A DNA stretch of 64,000 nucleotides. It comes from JBEBSD01 sp040394475 (GTDB taxonomy: Bacteria > Bacteroidota > Bacteroidia > Cytophagales > Spirosomataceae). Below, in pieces: positions 51,401-60,481 of the stretch. The stretch covers positions 22,337 through 86,336 of the forward strand of contig JBEBSD010000019.1 of the NCBI GenBank assembly GCA_040394475.1, given 5' to 3'. The notes beneath the pieces were generated by a model. It had not been told where the DNA came from. It saw nothing but the letters and a program-made list of their open reading frames with translations, and did not search any database. The number at the start of each line of letters is the position of its first letter. Position 1 is the stretch's first letter. A program made the translations under genes and the position numbers.

Positions 51401-52697
51401 CAACACGCAGAAAAACTATCTTGTATTCAGTCTTCTGCAGCCGGGGAGTCCTCCGGTAAAACTTGATTCTGTTAACAATCTTAAAGGCAGGGTCAGATTG
51501 AATATCCCGGGAAATATCAACCAACGCTTTTTGTCGGTTGTCGCTGCAATACCTTCTCTGAAAGCCTCTGGTACACTGGTGTACGAAGTGTACGCCTCAC
51601 CGGATGTAACCCTTTTTGGGAGCAATACCATTACGGCGGGGGAGTCAACGGCTCTTTATGTCCGTACGAACAATACCTTCGCTCATAATACTGCCATCAG
51701 TTTATCTGACGGCAGTGTGCACAACATTGTGTCTTCTTTTCCGAATGGCATCACAGAATTGACGGTACAGCCCCAAACCACCACTAGCTATACCCTGATC
51801 GCCCCCGTCACCCAATGCGGAACAGGTACCGTCTCGGGCACTGCCACTGTTACCGTCGAACCCCGGCTTTCCCAATGGCTTTCCGTCAGCCAGGTAGCGG
51901 GGATAAACAAGCTGACAATCTGTAATTCAGACACCATTCAGGTATTTTTCGACACGCATGGCGGACAAGCTCCGGATGCCGGTTACACGCTGTTAGTATC
52001 AGACCATACGGGTGACAATTTTGCTCCTGTTCCTACTTTCGGAACATCCTCTCCGGTAAGGGGCGTAATTCCCTCCTCCACGAATGAATCAGCTTACTAT
52101 AAAATCCGACTTGTCTCTCAGGATCAGGCAATCAGCGGAAGTACCTATAGCGGTCGGATAAATGTTGGAGAATATGCGACGGCCGGAGTGTTGACACCCT
52201 ACGCTTATTATCGTCCGGGAGAACCAGTGGAGGCAATAATCAGTCTTGAAGGAAGCAAGCCGGTTTACTACTATTTCGGCGATCATAACTTTGCCCAACA
52301 CAGAAGTACACAAAATCATACCGATACGATCCGGTTGTTCCCCGCCACACCTGAGGCTGTCTACCGAATCATGGAAACAGGCAACAAATGCGGAACGGGC
52401 AACATCGGCCCCGGTTCGACCTTCAGTATCGAATTGCTGACTTCGACAGCGCCGGCGGGCAAAGCCGAAACCGTTCGTCTGGGGCCCAATCCGACACAAG
52501 GTATGCTTACACTTTATTTTAACGACAGCGGGGAGCGACAGGTTGAAATAGTTGATTTGAAGGGTCAAAAAGTGTACGGCGGTGCCGCTACTCAACATCG
52601 CTTTACTGTAGACTTGTCTCTTCTTCCATCAGGTGTTTATTTGCTCAATGTCCGGACAGCGGAAAAACCGGTAACTTACAGAATACTTAAATACTAA
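48405..52697 (+). CDS. Large T9SS-exported adhesin-like protein 1 with seven ~190-residue units
   Basis: A 1430-residue secreted protein: signal peptide (LFVSIIICRTFFAGAQ), seven repeat units, and a type A T9SS sorting domain in the last ~72 residues (LGPNPTQGMLTLYF, VEIVDLKGQKVYGG, LPSGVYLLNV). Units begin at Cys residues 33, 228, 419, 607, 797, 984 and 1173, each in a pattern like CxGxxxxVxFxxxG...FTL. Each ends with a second half of the kind TTTTYxVxxxxNxCGxGxxxGxxxVxV. Both halves look like Ig/PKD-like beta-sandwiches. A surface adhesin or structural role is likely. The adjacent gene is a full-length paralogue with co-linear units. Confidence 0.85.
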   Translation: MHKLLFVSIIICRTFFAGAQTLHIEKVHSENYCLGSELSIDVSITGVFPAGNKFTVVAFRGWGENERRWEYPAELKGSRLVTILTEKELANTQLFGLRIVSSSPKTETTTDVFIKALTTPLVTLSTKSGYAGDTLNSTDLIELALTAKPAGPGQITLNTGEKFELMHYDNEWSDGYTSFISLPRTKEGTYFVREAHNVCGTIEANGQVEIKVNPIDFFPVTISPRNLCEGSEFKLLFNTDGADFPSATKFRVRFFVTFNGYLVKQKYIDVPATLTDRNELTGIFPAGFDNYESNLGIYVGIVTENPAAVARNRALKVAAKPRPGYTLTATKPAIFLGEEVYIAANPVGHPPFKFTLSTGESFSYNFPDSPETTTTYQVQKMESGCGVAENPAGNPLTIAVNPGLLLGEIKDYSTVQSFCEGQTVRVRYRANGVNPNTTYTIEAGTFDETFFSFPGKVVGDSIEFFIPEMTGQSPNLNYGNVSGIRLVSSNPRLVSPVRSVRIYGRPFMMMAEQSQKSAPFPAVIRMDYNVYGGYPYAIEMADGTTKNYDSNTIWFYQFIKRDTTFKVAAISNQCFKNTDLPAFPLTVANPASMEPALYLRLIEKAYCMGDSVEVEVFFNGRFEAGNEFTLSYSRFAQIETFPVMTVSKPGIYKIRLPDRYEETYDASLQLSSSLPRLISETARFRFRLSPRAPGIFPQASRENPEQLYLEYPRDVIVSSTPNSLITYAYGGVEGVGVSDQNGQIRVPMKISNQELSEFSVRSVSNSCGAITSNAASYFYGIAYKIVLDPGEINYERCTGMPTEVPFRLESGTANADTRFTLQISQSGSPETYTDIATTTSTYIFRFTTPPQKAGRYYIRVKSSDDLYSAPGTFLIGEIPTASIYVGGAQVTDTTLFIEYGSAFYFNSALTGNGPVGITYSNGDRQVSNSGYSSHSIAITENQTFEIRKVWNGCGYGTTSGQVHIKVKPVIELSRYPQHSDAVICSGKEIELDYDIKGADNTQKNYLVFSLLQPGSPPVKLDSVNNLKGRVRLNIPGNINQRFLSVVAAIPSLKASGTLVYEVYASPDVTLFGSNTITAGESTALYVRTNNTFAHNTAISLSDGSVHNIVSSFPNGITELTVQPQTTTSYTLIAPVTQCGTGTVSGTATVTVEPRLSQWLSVSQVAGINKLTICNSDTIQVFFDTHGGQAPDAGYTLLVSDHTGDNFAPVPTFGTSSPVRGVIPSSTNESAYYKIRLVSQDQAISGSTYSGRINVGEYATAGVLTPYAYYRPGEPVEAIISLEGSKPVYYYFGDHNFAQHRSTQNHTDTIRLFPATPEAVYRIMETGNKCGTGNIGPGSTFSIELLTSTAPAGKAETVRLGPNPTQGMLTLYFNDSGERQVEIVDLKGQKVYGGAATQHRFTVDLSLLPSGVYLLNVRTAEKPVTYRILKY

Positions 52698-52771
52698 AAT
52701 ATCCTGTTTCGGAAAGCAGCCAATAGTAACATGACATTGATGGTTGAAAACGAATACCTCCTTTTATCTTC

Positions 52772-55700
52772 ATGAAACTTTCTGTCCTATTCATTATTTG
52801 TCTGCCGGTTTGGATGAACATCGCAAACGGACAAACCGTCAAGCCGCAAATTATAGTCAACAGCTATCCTCAAAGCCGGATTTGCGCCTATTCCGAAAAC
52901 CGATTACCGGCGGATATTATTGGAGCGTTTAACAGCGACAACAAATTCACAGTGGAGCTGATGAAACCGTATACTTCCCAAGTAATAGCTTCTTACGAAG
53001 CCACCTACACTGACGGCGCCTTTCATTTCAGGGTCGAAGAGGACATTCTTCTGGAAGGGACAGCGGTAAGCTATGGGGTATCTTCCTCAAGTCCCGTCGT
53101 AAAAACCGGGGGCTCGTACATCACCCAATTTTTCAACAGAGGAACACTCCGTATCGGAAATGCCAGTGGAACCGCAGATACACTGAATGCAGGAACAAAT
53201 CTGCTGCTCTCTTTTAACGCTACAGCTAACAATCTGATTACCGCTACTTTGAGTGACAGTTCAAAGGTTTACATCCACGGTCCAAACGCCACCTATCCGA
53301 TGTCTATTCCCGTTTCTGAGTCAAAGGATTTGTTCATTGTTAAGGCGTTAAATGGTTGCGATATCTCTGTTCCTTCTTCGGGCAAAGCATTGGTAGCGGT
53401 AAACGCTGTATCCATTATCCCAGGTAAAGTGAATAATACTGCTGTTTGTGACGACGGTGAGATTGAACTGACTTACAGTACAAGTGGCGGTGTAATTCCT
53501 GCTACAGCCCATTTTAAACTACGTTTCCTGAAGATGAGCTATTCGCATCCGGACGAAAACAGAATAGTTGAAATACCGGCTGTCAAAAAGCAGGAAGGAA
53601 TTCTGACCGGCAAAATCCCGAAACAAATGATACGCTACTCCCTGCCCTACCAGGTAGCGATTGTAGTGGATATCCCCGGCCTGGTGAGTCCTTATTCTGA
53701 ACAATTTTCAATTCACGAGAAACCTGTTGCCACTTTCCGATATCAAAACGACTCAGCCCGTATCGGGGAAGCTTATAACCTCTACTTTAATGTTTCCGGG
53801 CCTGCTCCCTATACGCTGGAGCTCAGCAACGGAACTTCCTATTTGCTCGACGGTAACCTGCTGGCGAAGATTTATCCGTTAAATACAGAAACTTTCGAGA
53901 TCAGATCCCTGAAAACACGATGTGGTGTGACGACGGATTTGCCCAAACAAAAGGTGGTCATCAGTGTCCCGCCGGGAATCGCTATCCTCCCGCCGGCAGC
54001 TGCAGGCCGGAGTATTTGTGAAAACCAGGTGATGCGGCTTCCTTTTGTGAGCAATGTTCCGCTAAACAGCAATACACAGTTGATCGTCGAAGGACGTACA
54101 CAAAGCAACAAAATCTACCAGTTTGAGGCCAAGCTGGTCAATGACTCGATCGAGTTTCTGATCCCTCACTCACCTGCCGGATGGGGTGAAGAGGGGTATT
54201 TCAACATTTACAGCTTCCGTATAAAAACGGTTAACCCTTCGTATACTTCCGAATATATACACGGTTTTACGGTAAGAGGTATCCCCAGGATAAGCTATGA
54301 TACCTATGAGTCTGCTTCATTGCCCTACCCCGGCTACTTATCGTATAATCTGGTAGTTTCAGGCGGTGTTCCTTTCACTGTGATCGACTATAAAGGCGGC
54401 AAATCGTATGCGGACCATATGCGAAAATTTGAACGTGTGTATGTACCTGAATCCGGCAACTTCGCGCCGCAGTCGGTCGAAAATGAATGCTATTCCACTT
54501 CCGGGATCCCACGACTCGAATTGACTGTTGATCAATATACCGACGTAAAGCCCGTCGTGGTGGTTCACCCGCCTGCCGCCAAATACCTGTGTAGCCCTGA
54601 CAGTATCGAAATAAGCTTCGAAGCTCTGGGCAGGTTTGAGGCAGACAATGAATTCCAGATTTTCCTGCCGGGTTCAACCACTGAAGTATGGAAGACCGTC
54701 AAAACACCGGGTGTATACAAAATGCCGGCAGCATTACTCGGAGAGCGATCCTACCTGTATCAAAGTATCAGATCGACAAAACCTGAGGAAGTATGGAGTG
54801 CAGGTATCCCTTACCTGATAGACGAAAAGCCTAAGAAGCTGTCTCAGGAAGAAATCTACGGAATAACTGCCGACAGTCCCAGAATCTTCGGAATTGATGA
54901 GACTCCTTTTATTTCCGTTCCCTATGGCCATCACGCTCCATATACAGCCGTGTTTTCTGACGGGACACAGGATTATCATTTTGTCCAGCGCTCTCAGTAC
55001 GCCACCTTTCCCCCGCCCATGGAGCGATCAAAAGTGACCCCTTTTTTAATCAAATCGATGACGAATGTCTGTGGTACGACAGCACTTAATCTTACGACCT
55101 ATTTGTATTGGCGGCAACACCGGATAACGCTCAGGGGATTCACTGAAGGCCAGGTTTACTGTGCAGGCGAAGAAATAGTAGTGCCTTTTGCCATAGAAAA
55201 TGGTACGGCTCCTCCTGGTACGGTATTCCGGCTGCAGATTACAAAAGATCATGAGGAGTATCACACGCTGGCTACGACTACCACATCCGGAAATTTCAGG
55301 TACAAAATTCCCGAAGCATTTGAGGAAGGCCAGTACTACATCAGCGTTACGACAGACGAATTTACTTCATCAGGAGGAACCCGGCTGGTCGTGCAGAAAA
55401 AACCTACAGCGACACTTACTGTATCCGGTCCCAACGGGGTGAATCCGGGTGAAATTGCCTTTGGAGAAGAACTGAAATTGGAATACCTGCTCACAGGAGG
55501 AGGCCCATGGCAACTGTTGCATGACGGTAGGGGAGAATCGGAAATTTTTCAGGCTTACTTTTATCAAACTACAGTAATAGGGCGGGAGACTTTATTCAAA
55601 TCAACCTCAATAAGCAATTCCTGCGGTTACGGAACTGTATCGGGGGAGTTCCTGGTAAAGGTTAAACCAAAGGTGGTCAGTGTCAAACCTCAATCAGCAA

Positions 55701-57037
55701 CCGTCTGCAGCGGGAGTACGCTTCGGGTTGATTATGCCATTGGCGGGGATATTCCGTCAGGTGAAAAAGTCGGCTTCTATCTAACCAATTCAAATGGTAC
55801 ACGATCTGAACTTCTATCCGTCACCGCTGCTGACGGAACTGCTTCGTTACTCATTGCGGATCACCTTCTCAGCGGTAATTATGCGCTCACATGCTATGTC
55901 ACCGGGACGGATGCTTCGCTATCAGAACAAATCCGCATTCAGAAAGCCCCCGAAATTGAGCTGATCGGTCATACCACGATTAACCCGGGAGAGTCTACGT
56001 ATATCAACATCTGGCCCAAAGAGGAAGGTGACCAGGAAGTGCTGATCCAATTATCGGACGGTACAAATAAAAGAGTCCGTTTTAGTTATCCTTTTTTTTA
56101 TAGCATTGCTGTAACTCCATCCACTACAACTACCTACACGATTACCTCGGCAACCAGCAATTGTGGTCCTGTACAGTACTCGGGCAGTGTAACGGTAGTA
56201 GTGAACCCTGCTGCAGGTCGGACGGTCAGGGTGATAGGGACCAATAAAGAGAATGGCAGTTTTTGCAGCGGAGACACGCTGCTGGTCTACTTTAATCAAA
56301 CAGGTGCTTTCTCTTCTGACAATTCTTTCACGCTTCAGTTATTTGACAAACAGGGACAAATGGCAAAGACTTTTGCTTCAGGCGGGAAGGAATCACCATT
56401 GCAGGTTGTAATACAGGATGATCTTGTGGTGGGAGAATCGTATCGATTCAGAGTGATTGCCAGTGAAGCAAATACAGCTTCCAGCGATTATCAGCAACCA
56501 TTACGCTTCGCTGCGAACGCCGGCATTTCTTTTGCTGAAGCCAATCTGTACAAAGATGATACCGGAAAAGCCAGCGTGGTGGTATTACTGGAAGGAACCG
56601 GGCCGTGGAGATACGCCTATGGCAATGACCTGGGGGCTGTCATGCGGTATGCGGAAATATCTCCCGATACCCTTGTGATTGAAAGCAAGGAGCCTTCCGC
56701 TTACTTCAGATTGAATTCGGTGACGAATTCATGCGGAACAGGTAAGATTAACGAACCTTCGGCCGTCAGGATCGAAGTTATTTTAGGCCTGGAAGACGTG
56801 GATTCGGAAATAATCGCTGCCGGTCCCAATCCTACTTCACAGGATGTAGTAATCCACTTTGCAGCCGATGCGGAAAGAAACCTGACCCTTTTGAACTCAA
56901 ACGGAGTGGTACTATGGCACCACACGAGCGTTGGTTCCAGGGCGAAAGTGGATATGACGCCCTACCCGCCCGGAGTTTATTTGCTAAAGATCATGCTAAG
57001 AGACAAAATGAAAACACTTAAGGTCGTGAAGCATTGA
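52772..57037 (+). CDS. Large T9SS-exported adhesin-like protein 2 with seven ~190-residue units
   Basis: A 1421-residue paralogue of the preceding protein, 74 bp downstream. Signal peptide MKLSVLFIICLPVWMNIANG; ATG 52772 is the natural start. Unit-opening Cys residues lie at 38, 226, 416, 607, 797, 979 and 1165, nearly the same positions as in protein 1. Example openings are CENQVMRLPFVSN, CAGEEIVVPFAIENGT and CSGDTLLVYFNQTG. The C-terminal sorting domain has AAGPNPTSQDVVIHF, LTLLNSNGVVLWHH and YPPGVYLLKIML. The two proteins probably arose by whole-gene duplication and may work together on the cell surface. Confidence 0.85.
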   Translation: MKLSVLFIICLPVWMNIANGQTVKPQIIVNSYPQSRICAYSENRLPADIIGAFNSDNKFTVELMKPYTSQVIASYEATYTDGAFHFRVEEDILLEGTAVSYGVSSSSPVVKTGGSYITQFFNRGTLRIGNASGTADTLNAGTNLLLSFNATANNLITATLSDSSKVYIHGPNATYPMSIPVSESKDLFIVKALNGCDISVPSSGKALVAVNAVSIIPGKVNNTAVCDDGEIELTYSTSGGVIPATAHFKLRFLKMSYSHPDENRIVEIPAVKKQEGILTGKIPKQMIRYSLPYQVAIVVDIPGLVSPYSEQFSIHEKPVATFRYQNDSARIGEAYNLYFNVSGPAPYTLELSNGTSYLLDGNLLAKIYPLNTETFEIRSLKTRCGVTTDLPKQKVVISVPPGIAILPPAAAGRSICENQVMRLPFVSNVPLNSNTQLIVEGRTQSNKIYQFEAKLVNDSIEFLIPHSPAGWGEEGYFNIYSFRIKTVNPSYTSEYIHGFTVRGIPRISYDTYESASLPYPGYLSYNLVVSGGVPFTVIDYKGGKSYADHMRKFERVYVPESGNFAPQSVENECYSTSGIPRLELTVDQYTDVKPVVVVHPPAAKYLCSPDSIEISFEALGRFEADNEFQIFLPGSTTEVWKTVKTPGVYKMPAALLGERSYLYQSIRSTKPEEVWSAGIPYLIDEKPKKLSQEEIYGITADSPRIFGIDETPFISVPYGHHAPYTAVFSDGTQDYHFVQRSQYATFPPPMERSKVTPFLIKSMTNVCGTTALNLTTYLYWRQHRITLRGFTEGQVYCAGEEIVVPFAIENGTAPPGTVFRLQITKDHEEYHTLATTTTSGNFRYKIPEAFEEGQYYISVTTDEFTSSGGTRLVVQKKPTATLTVSGPNGVNPGEIAFGEELKLEYLLTGGGPWQLLHDGRGESEIFQAYFYQTTVIGRETLFKSTSISNSCGYGTVSGEFLVKVKPKVVSVKPQSATVCSGSTLRVDYAIGGDIPSGEKVGFYLTNSNGTRSELLSVTAADGTASLLIADHLLSGNYALTCYVTGTDASLSEQIRIQKAPEIELIGHTTINPGESTYINIWPKEEGDQEVLIQLSDGTNKRVRFSYPFFYSIAVTPSTTTTYTITSATSNCGPVQYSGSVTVVVNPAAGRTVRVIGTNKENGSFCSGDTLLVYFNQTGAFSSDNSFTLQLFDKQGQMAKTFASGGKESPLQVVIQDDLVVGESYRFRVIASEANTASSDYQQPLRFAANAGISFAEANLYKDDTGKASVVVLLEGTGPWRYAYGNDLGAVMRYAEISPDTLVIESKEPSAYFRLNSVTNSCGTGKINEPSAVRIEVILGLEDVDSEIIAAGPNPTSQDVVIHFAADAERNLTLLNSNGVVLWHHTSVGSRAKVDMTPYPPGVYLLKIMLRDKMKTLKVVKH

Positions 57038-57059
57038 AATAGTCGTTGGCAGCACGAAA

Positions 57060-57200
57060 GCATAACAAGTGGTTTGCGACAGTGGAGTGACGTTCTTCGC
57101 AGGAAGATTTTCGTTAAATTTGAAGCGCCGTTCTTCCTGTCGGAGGGCTGTGCGGGAGATCCCGCCCGAACGGAAATAACTCGTTAGCGATCCAACTAAC
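57060..57200. other. Structured leader before the GNAT gene
   Basis: CATAACAAGTGGTTTGCGAC near the left and AATAACTCGTTAGCGATCC near the right flank an inverted pair CAGGAAGA / TCTTCCTG and a perfect hairpin GCGGGA-GA-TCCCGC. The layout recalls an integron attC site (TAAC...GTTA ends with folded arms), but the RYYYAAC and GTTRRRY core boxes are not matched exactly. It may simply be the old gene's leader or terminator. Confidence 0.25.
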
Positions 57201-57201
57201 C

Positions 57202-57765
57202 ATGCTTTTCAGGATGACGACAAACAACAGGATTACGTTGACAAAAACCGAAAAAGATGATTTAAACGCATTTTTTCAATTTCAGCTTGACAAAGAGGCG
57301 AATTACTTAGCGGCTTTTACGGCTGAGGATCCAACCAACAAAACTGCTTACCTGGAGAAGTATACAACGTTTTTAACTGACCCGGCAATAAACATGCAGA
57401 CAATAAAAGTCAATAATGAAATTGTGGGTAGTGTGTCGAAATTTGTTATAGAAAATGATGCCGAGATTACTTATTGGATCGACAGGAGATTCTGGGGACA
57501 AGGAATTGCTACCACTGCACTCAAAGACTTTTTGGAAATTGAACCAACCAGGCCGGTTTACGGACGTGTTGCATGTGACAATTATCGCTCACAGAAAGTT
57601 TTAGAGAAATGCGGCTTTGTAAAGATCGGAAAGGGAAAGGGGTTTGCTAACGCCCGGCAAGCAGAAATTGAAGAATATAGTTACAGGCTTACAGTGGAAT
57701 CTTCAATACCGACGGCGCCGTGCTACGATACTACAAAAAGCCACCTTTTATCGCCTTACCAATAA
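57202..57765 (+). CDS. GNAT-family N-acetyltransferase (RimJ/RimL-like)
   Basis: A 187-residue acetyltransferase. The fold is visible as RITLTKTEKDDLNAFFQF, IVGSVSKFVIENDAEITYWI, the acetyl-CoA loop RRFWGQGIATTALKDFL, and GRVACDNYRSQKVLEKCGFVKIG. After residue ~162 the normal end EEYSYRL is followed by about 24 residues (TVESSIPTAPCYDTTKSHL) that read into the antisense of the next gene, so the original stop may be lost. Base use is clearly more AT-rich than in its neighbours. It overlaps the converging regulator gene by 35 bp. The substrate is unknown. Met at 57214 is an alternative start. Confidence 0.8.
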   Translation: MLFRMTTNNRITLTKTEKDDLNAFFQFQLDKEANYLAAFTAEDPTNKTAYLEKYTTFLTDPAINMQTIKVNNEIVGSVSKFVIENDAEITYWIDRRFWGQGIATTALKDFLEIEPTRPVYGRVACDNYRSQKVLEKCGFVKIGKGKGFANARQAEIEEYSYRLTVESSIPTAPCYDTTKSHLLSPYQ

Positions 57766-58345
57766 GCACAGCCGTGTTGGCTGCATCAAATTTTTCAATA
57801 AGACTTTTTCGATGCGAGTTTACCGTGGGAATACTGATAAAGAGCTTTTCGGCGATCTCGGTATTGGTGAGGCCTTCGGCAATGAGCTGCAACACTTCTT
57901 TCTCGCGGCGTGTGATAACAGGGGTGTCGCGGACTGTTTCCCGGAGCGCCAGCACGGCTTCATAGCTTAGATAGGTTCTGCCTGTCGCTACCGTGGTAAT
58001 GGCCTGCAGCAATTCTTCTTTCGTAGCATTTTTCAAAACATAGCCCGACGCGCCGTTGTCCATCATATTGCGGATAACAGGTTGTTGGTTGAAAGTGCTT
58101 AGTCCCAGAACAGCGACAGCGGGATACAATTCCTTTACCGCTTTACAGAGGTCAATACCGCTCTTGTCCGGAAGGTTAATATCCATCAGGATAACATCAG
58201 GCTCCTGGCGTTTGAGGAAAGCAAGACAGGATGCTGCATTCATAGCGTGCCCCATCCACTCCATATCCTTTTCGCTCTGCAGCAGCGAACGAATGCCTTC
58301 TATCACCATGTAGTGGTCGTCAACGATAAACAGTTTTGTTGTCAT
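57731..58345 (-). CDS. NarL/FixJ-type response regulator
   Basis: A 204-residue regulator. The receiver domain (1-120) has LFIVDDHYMVIEGI, phospho-Asp D55 in ILMDINLPDKSG, and the Lys in GYVLKNATKEEL. The LuxR-type HTH is at about 140-200 (ITRREKEVLQLIAEGLTNTEIAEKLFIS, core TNTEIAEKL, then TVNSHRKSLIEKF). ATG 58345 overlaps the stop of the sensor gene as ATGA; the long frame to 58711 is inside that gene. It is the output partner of the TPR sensor kinase. Confidence 0.93.
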   Translation of the reverse strand: MTTKLFIVDDHYMVIEGIRSLLQSEKDMEWMGHAMNAASCLAFLKRQEPDVILMDINLPDKSGIDLCKAVKELYPAVAVLGLSTFNQQPVIRNMMDNGASGYVLKNATKEELLQAITTVATGRTYLSYEAVLALRETVRDTPVITRREKEVLQLIAEGLTNTEIAEKLFISIPTVNSHRKSLIEKFDAANTAVLIGKAIKGGFL

Positions 58346-60309
58346 GGCAGCGTTACTTCCATTAAAACCGAAGTACCGTTGTCCGGACCGGAATGCACGT
58401 CGATCTTCCCTTTGAGAAAATCCACGCGGTTCCGGATATTGCTCCAGCCGATACCTTCTGCGCGATGTAACAAGCCGGTATCGAAGCCTTTGCCGTCGTC
58501 TTCTACGGTGACAGCAAGCAGGTTGTCCGGTTCGGACGCATGTACCTGCACCAGCACATGTGCGGCTGCGGCATGTTTGATGGCATTGTTCACTAGTTCC
58601 TGTACAATGCGGTACACCGCCACCGCTTTGGTTTGTTCCAGAACCGTATCTTCCATACCAATTGACTGGTAAGTGGTGCGGATAGCGCTGCTGCGGTCGA
58701 TCTCGTTGCAAAATTCTTTCAGCGCCACGTTCAGGCCGTATTTAACCAGCATTTCGGGCATCATATTGTGTGCCACGCGGCGCATTTCCCTGATCGAGCT
58801 GTCAAGCATATCGAGGCTGCGCTCAAAAGCCTGTGCATTTTCAGGCGTAAGAATGAGATTTTCTTTCATATTCTGAAATGAGTATTTAATGCCGCTGAGC
58901 ATGCCCCCCAGCCCGTCGTGCAGGTCTTTGGCCAGGCGGGTGCGCTCCTGCTCCTCGCCTTTGAGTATGGCTTCGGTAGCGGCGAGTTGTTTTTCGGTTT
59001 CCAGCTCATCTATTTTTGCCTGCTGCAGCTTCTGGCGATGGCGGTAATTGCGGTAGCCGAGCGAAGCGATAGCCAATAAAGCGGCAGCGGCACCTGCGAG
59101 AATATAATTCAACGTATTCGTCTGTTTCAGGCGGGCCTGCTGCAGCCGAATGGTGGCTTCTTTTTCTGTTGTCTGGTAACGGGCTTCCCTTTCAAAGGAC
59201 TCCCGCACCACTGCGCTCCTGACCAGGCTGTCATTGATGCGGTGATACTGTTTGTTATAATCGTAGGCTTCCCTGTAGCGGCCCTGTGCGTAGCGCAGCG
59301 TACTCAGGAGGGAGTAATAGTTACAGAGCTCTTCGGGATCTTCGGTGTTCTCAAAAAACGCCCCGGCCGCTTTGACGTGCCGTTCCGCTTCGGCATGTCG
59401 TTTTTCATGTACGGCAATACGCGCCAGGAGCCAGTGGGAGCCCGAGAGGTGCATCCGCATATTCAACTGCTCTGCCAGCTTCATACTTTTTTGGGCAAAT
59501 AGGGCCGCCGAGTCTATCCTGCCCAGATTGAAATAATCAGAGGATATATTGTGATAGGTATTCCGTACGATGCCCTTGTCGAGTCCGCCTTTTTCCAATT
59601 GCGGCAAAACTTCCAGCAGGATGCGGAGGGATTCTTCGTCGGAAGAAATATCGGCTTTCAGGGTCATGTAGTAGGCGTAGGCATCTGCGCCGGATTCGCT
59701 CTTATATTTTTTGCTGATGGCGATGGCCTTCTCTACATACTCATGGGCTTTGTCCGTGTTTTTTAACGTGTTGAAGACCGTGCTGAGGTTGCCGTAAAGG
59801 TCGGACTTCCGCATATCCAGCGCTTTTTCATCGACCGTTTTATCATTCAGGAGGCCGGGGTCTTCAAAAATTTTCGCCGCCCTCAGGAAATAATACAGGC
59901 AACTGTCGTACTCGCCTTTCCAATACTTGATGTTGCCCAGGTTGAACTCCGTGCCGCCCATTAAATAGCGGTTGTTGTTCCCGGTGGCCGTCTTCAGCGC
60001 CAGCTTGTAGTAATAATAGGCTGAGTCCAGCTCGTCAAAATCGCTGTACCATACGCCTAACACCCTGTAAGCATTGGTTATGGAGTTCGGGTCGTCGATT
60101 TGAATGCTTTTGCTTAGCGACTCTTTCAGCAATTGTTTGGAGAGGCTGCTGTCCGTTTCCCTGAGCTGAAACCCTAATTTCCGAAGGCTGTCTACATGGG
60201 CTACATTCAGCGGGCTGTTGCGAATCCTCTCAACCCGGTCCGCTATATCCTGTCCCGGGGAAAAAGTATTCCCGGCACATAACAGCAATATCATAGACCA
60301 TATCCTCAT
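58342..60309 (-). CDS. TPR sensor histidine kinase (HisKA_3 type)
   Basis: A 655-residue sensor. A signal-like start (MRIWSMILLLCAGNTFSPG) leads to about seven TPR-like helical pairs (about 50-350), one transmembrane helix (about 393-412, LNYILAGAAAALLAIASLGY), and a coiled coil. HisKA_3 has H464 in LAKDLHDGLGGMLSG, and HATPase_c follows (VQELVNNAIKHAAA, VEDDGKGFD, GIGWSNIRNRVDFLKG). Periplasmic TPR kinases of this type usually pair with NarL-type regulators, as here. The frame extends to 60351, but ATG 60309 gives the better signal peptide. Confidence 0.92.
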   Translation of the reverse strand: MRIWSMILLLCAGNTFSPGQDIADRVERIRNSPLNVAHVDSLRKLGFQLRETDSSLSKQLLKESLSKSIQIDDPNSITNAYRVLGVWYSDFDELDSAYYYYKLALKTATGNNNRYLMGGTEFNLGNIKYWKGEYDSCLYYFLRAAKIFEDPGLLNDKTVDEKALDMRKSDLYGNLSTVFNTLKNTDKAHEYVEKAIAISKKYKSESGADAYAYYMTLKADISSDEESLRILLEVLPQLEKGGLDKGIVRNTYHNISSDYFNLGRIDSAALFAQKSMKLAEQLNMRMHLSGSHWLLARIAVHEKRHAEAERHVKAAGAFFENTEDPEELCNYYSLLSTLRYAQGRYREAYDYNKQYHRINDSLVRSAVVRESFEREARYQTTEKEATIRLQQARLKQTNTLNYILAGAAAALLAIASLGYRNYRHRQKLQQAKIDELETEKQLAATEAILKGEEQERTRLAKDLHDGLGGMLSGIKYSFQNMKENLILTPENAQAFERSLDMLDSSIREMRRVAHNMMPEMLVKYGLNVALKEFCNEIDRSSAIRTTYQSIGMEDTVLEQTKAVAVYRIVQELVNNAIKHAAAAHVLVQVHASEPDNLLAVTVEDDGKGFDTGLLHRAEGIGWSNIRNRVDFLKGKIDVHSGPDNGTSVLMEVTLP

Positions 60310-60481
60310 ACAGGTGGCGCTATTAGGTTCGAAATACAAATTAACATACAATTCTTTTCAATCCGCCTCCTCTTTTTTAATGATTTTTTATCCTGAAAAA
60401 TCCCCTTTTTTAACGATAGGAAAGTCTATCTGAACGACGGAAATTTGTTTATCAATTTTATCAAAAAAACGGATAAAAGCA

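Noticed and set aside
57060..57200. Firm call of an integron attC site
   Set aside because: The end boxes do not match RYYYAAC/GTTRRRY and there is no integrase gene in the window, so it is only listed as a weak possibility.
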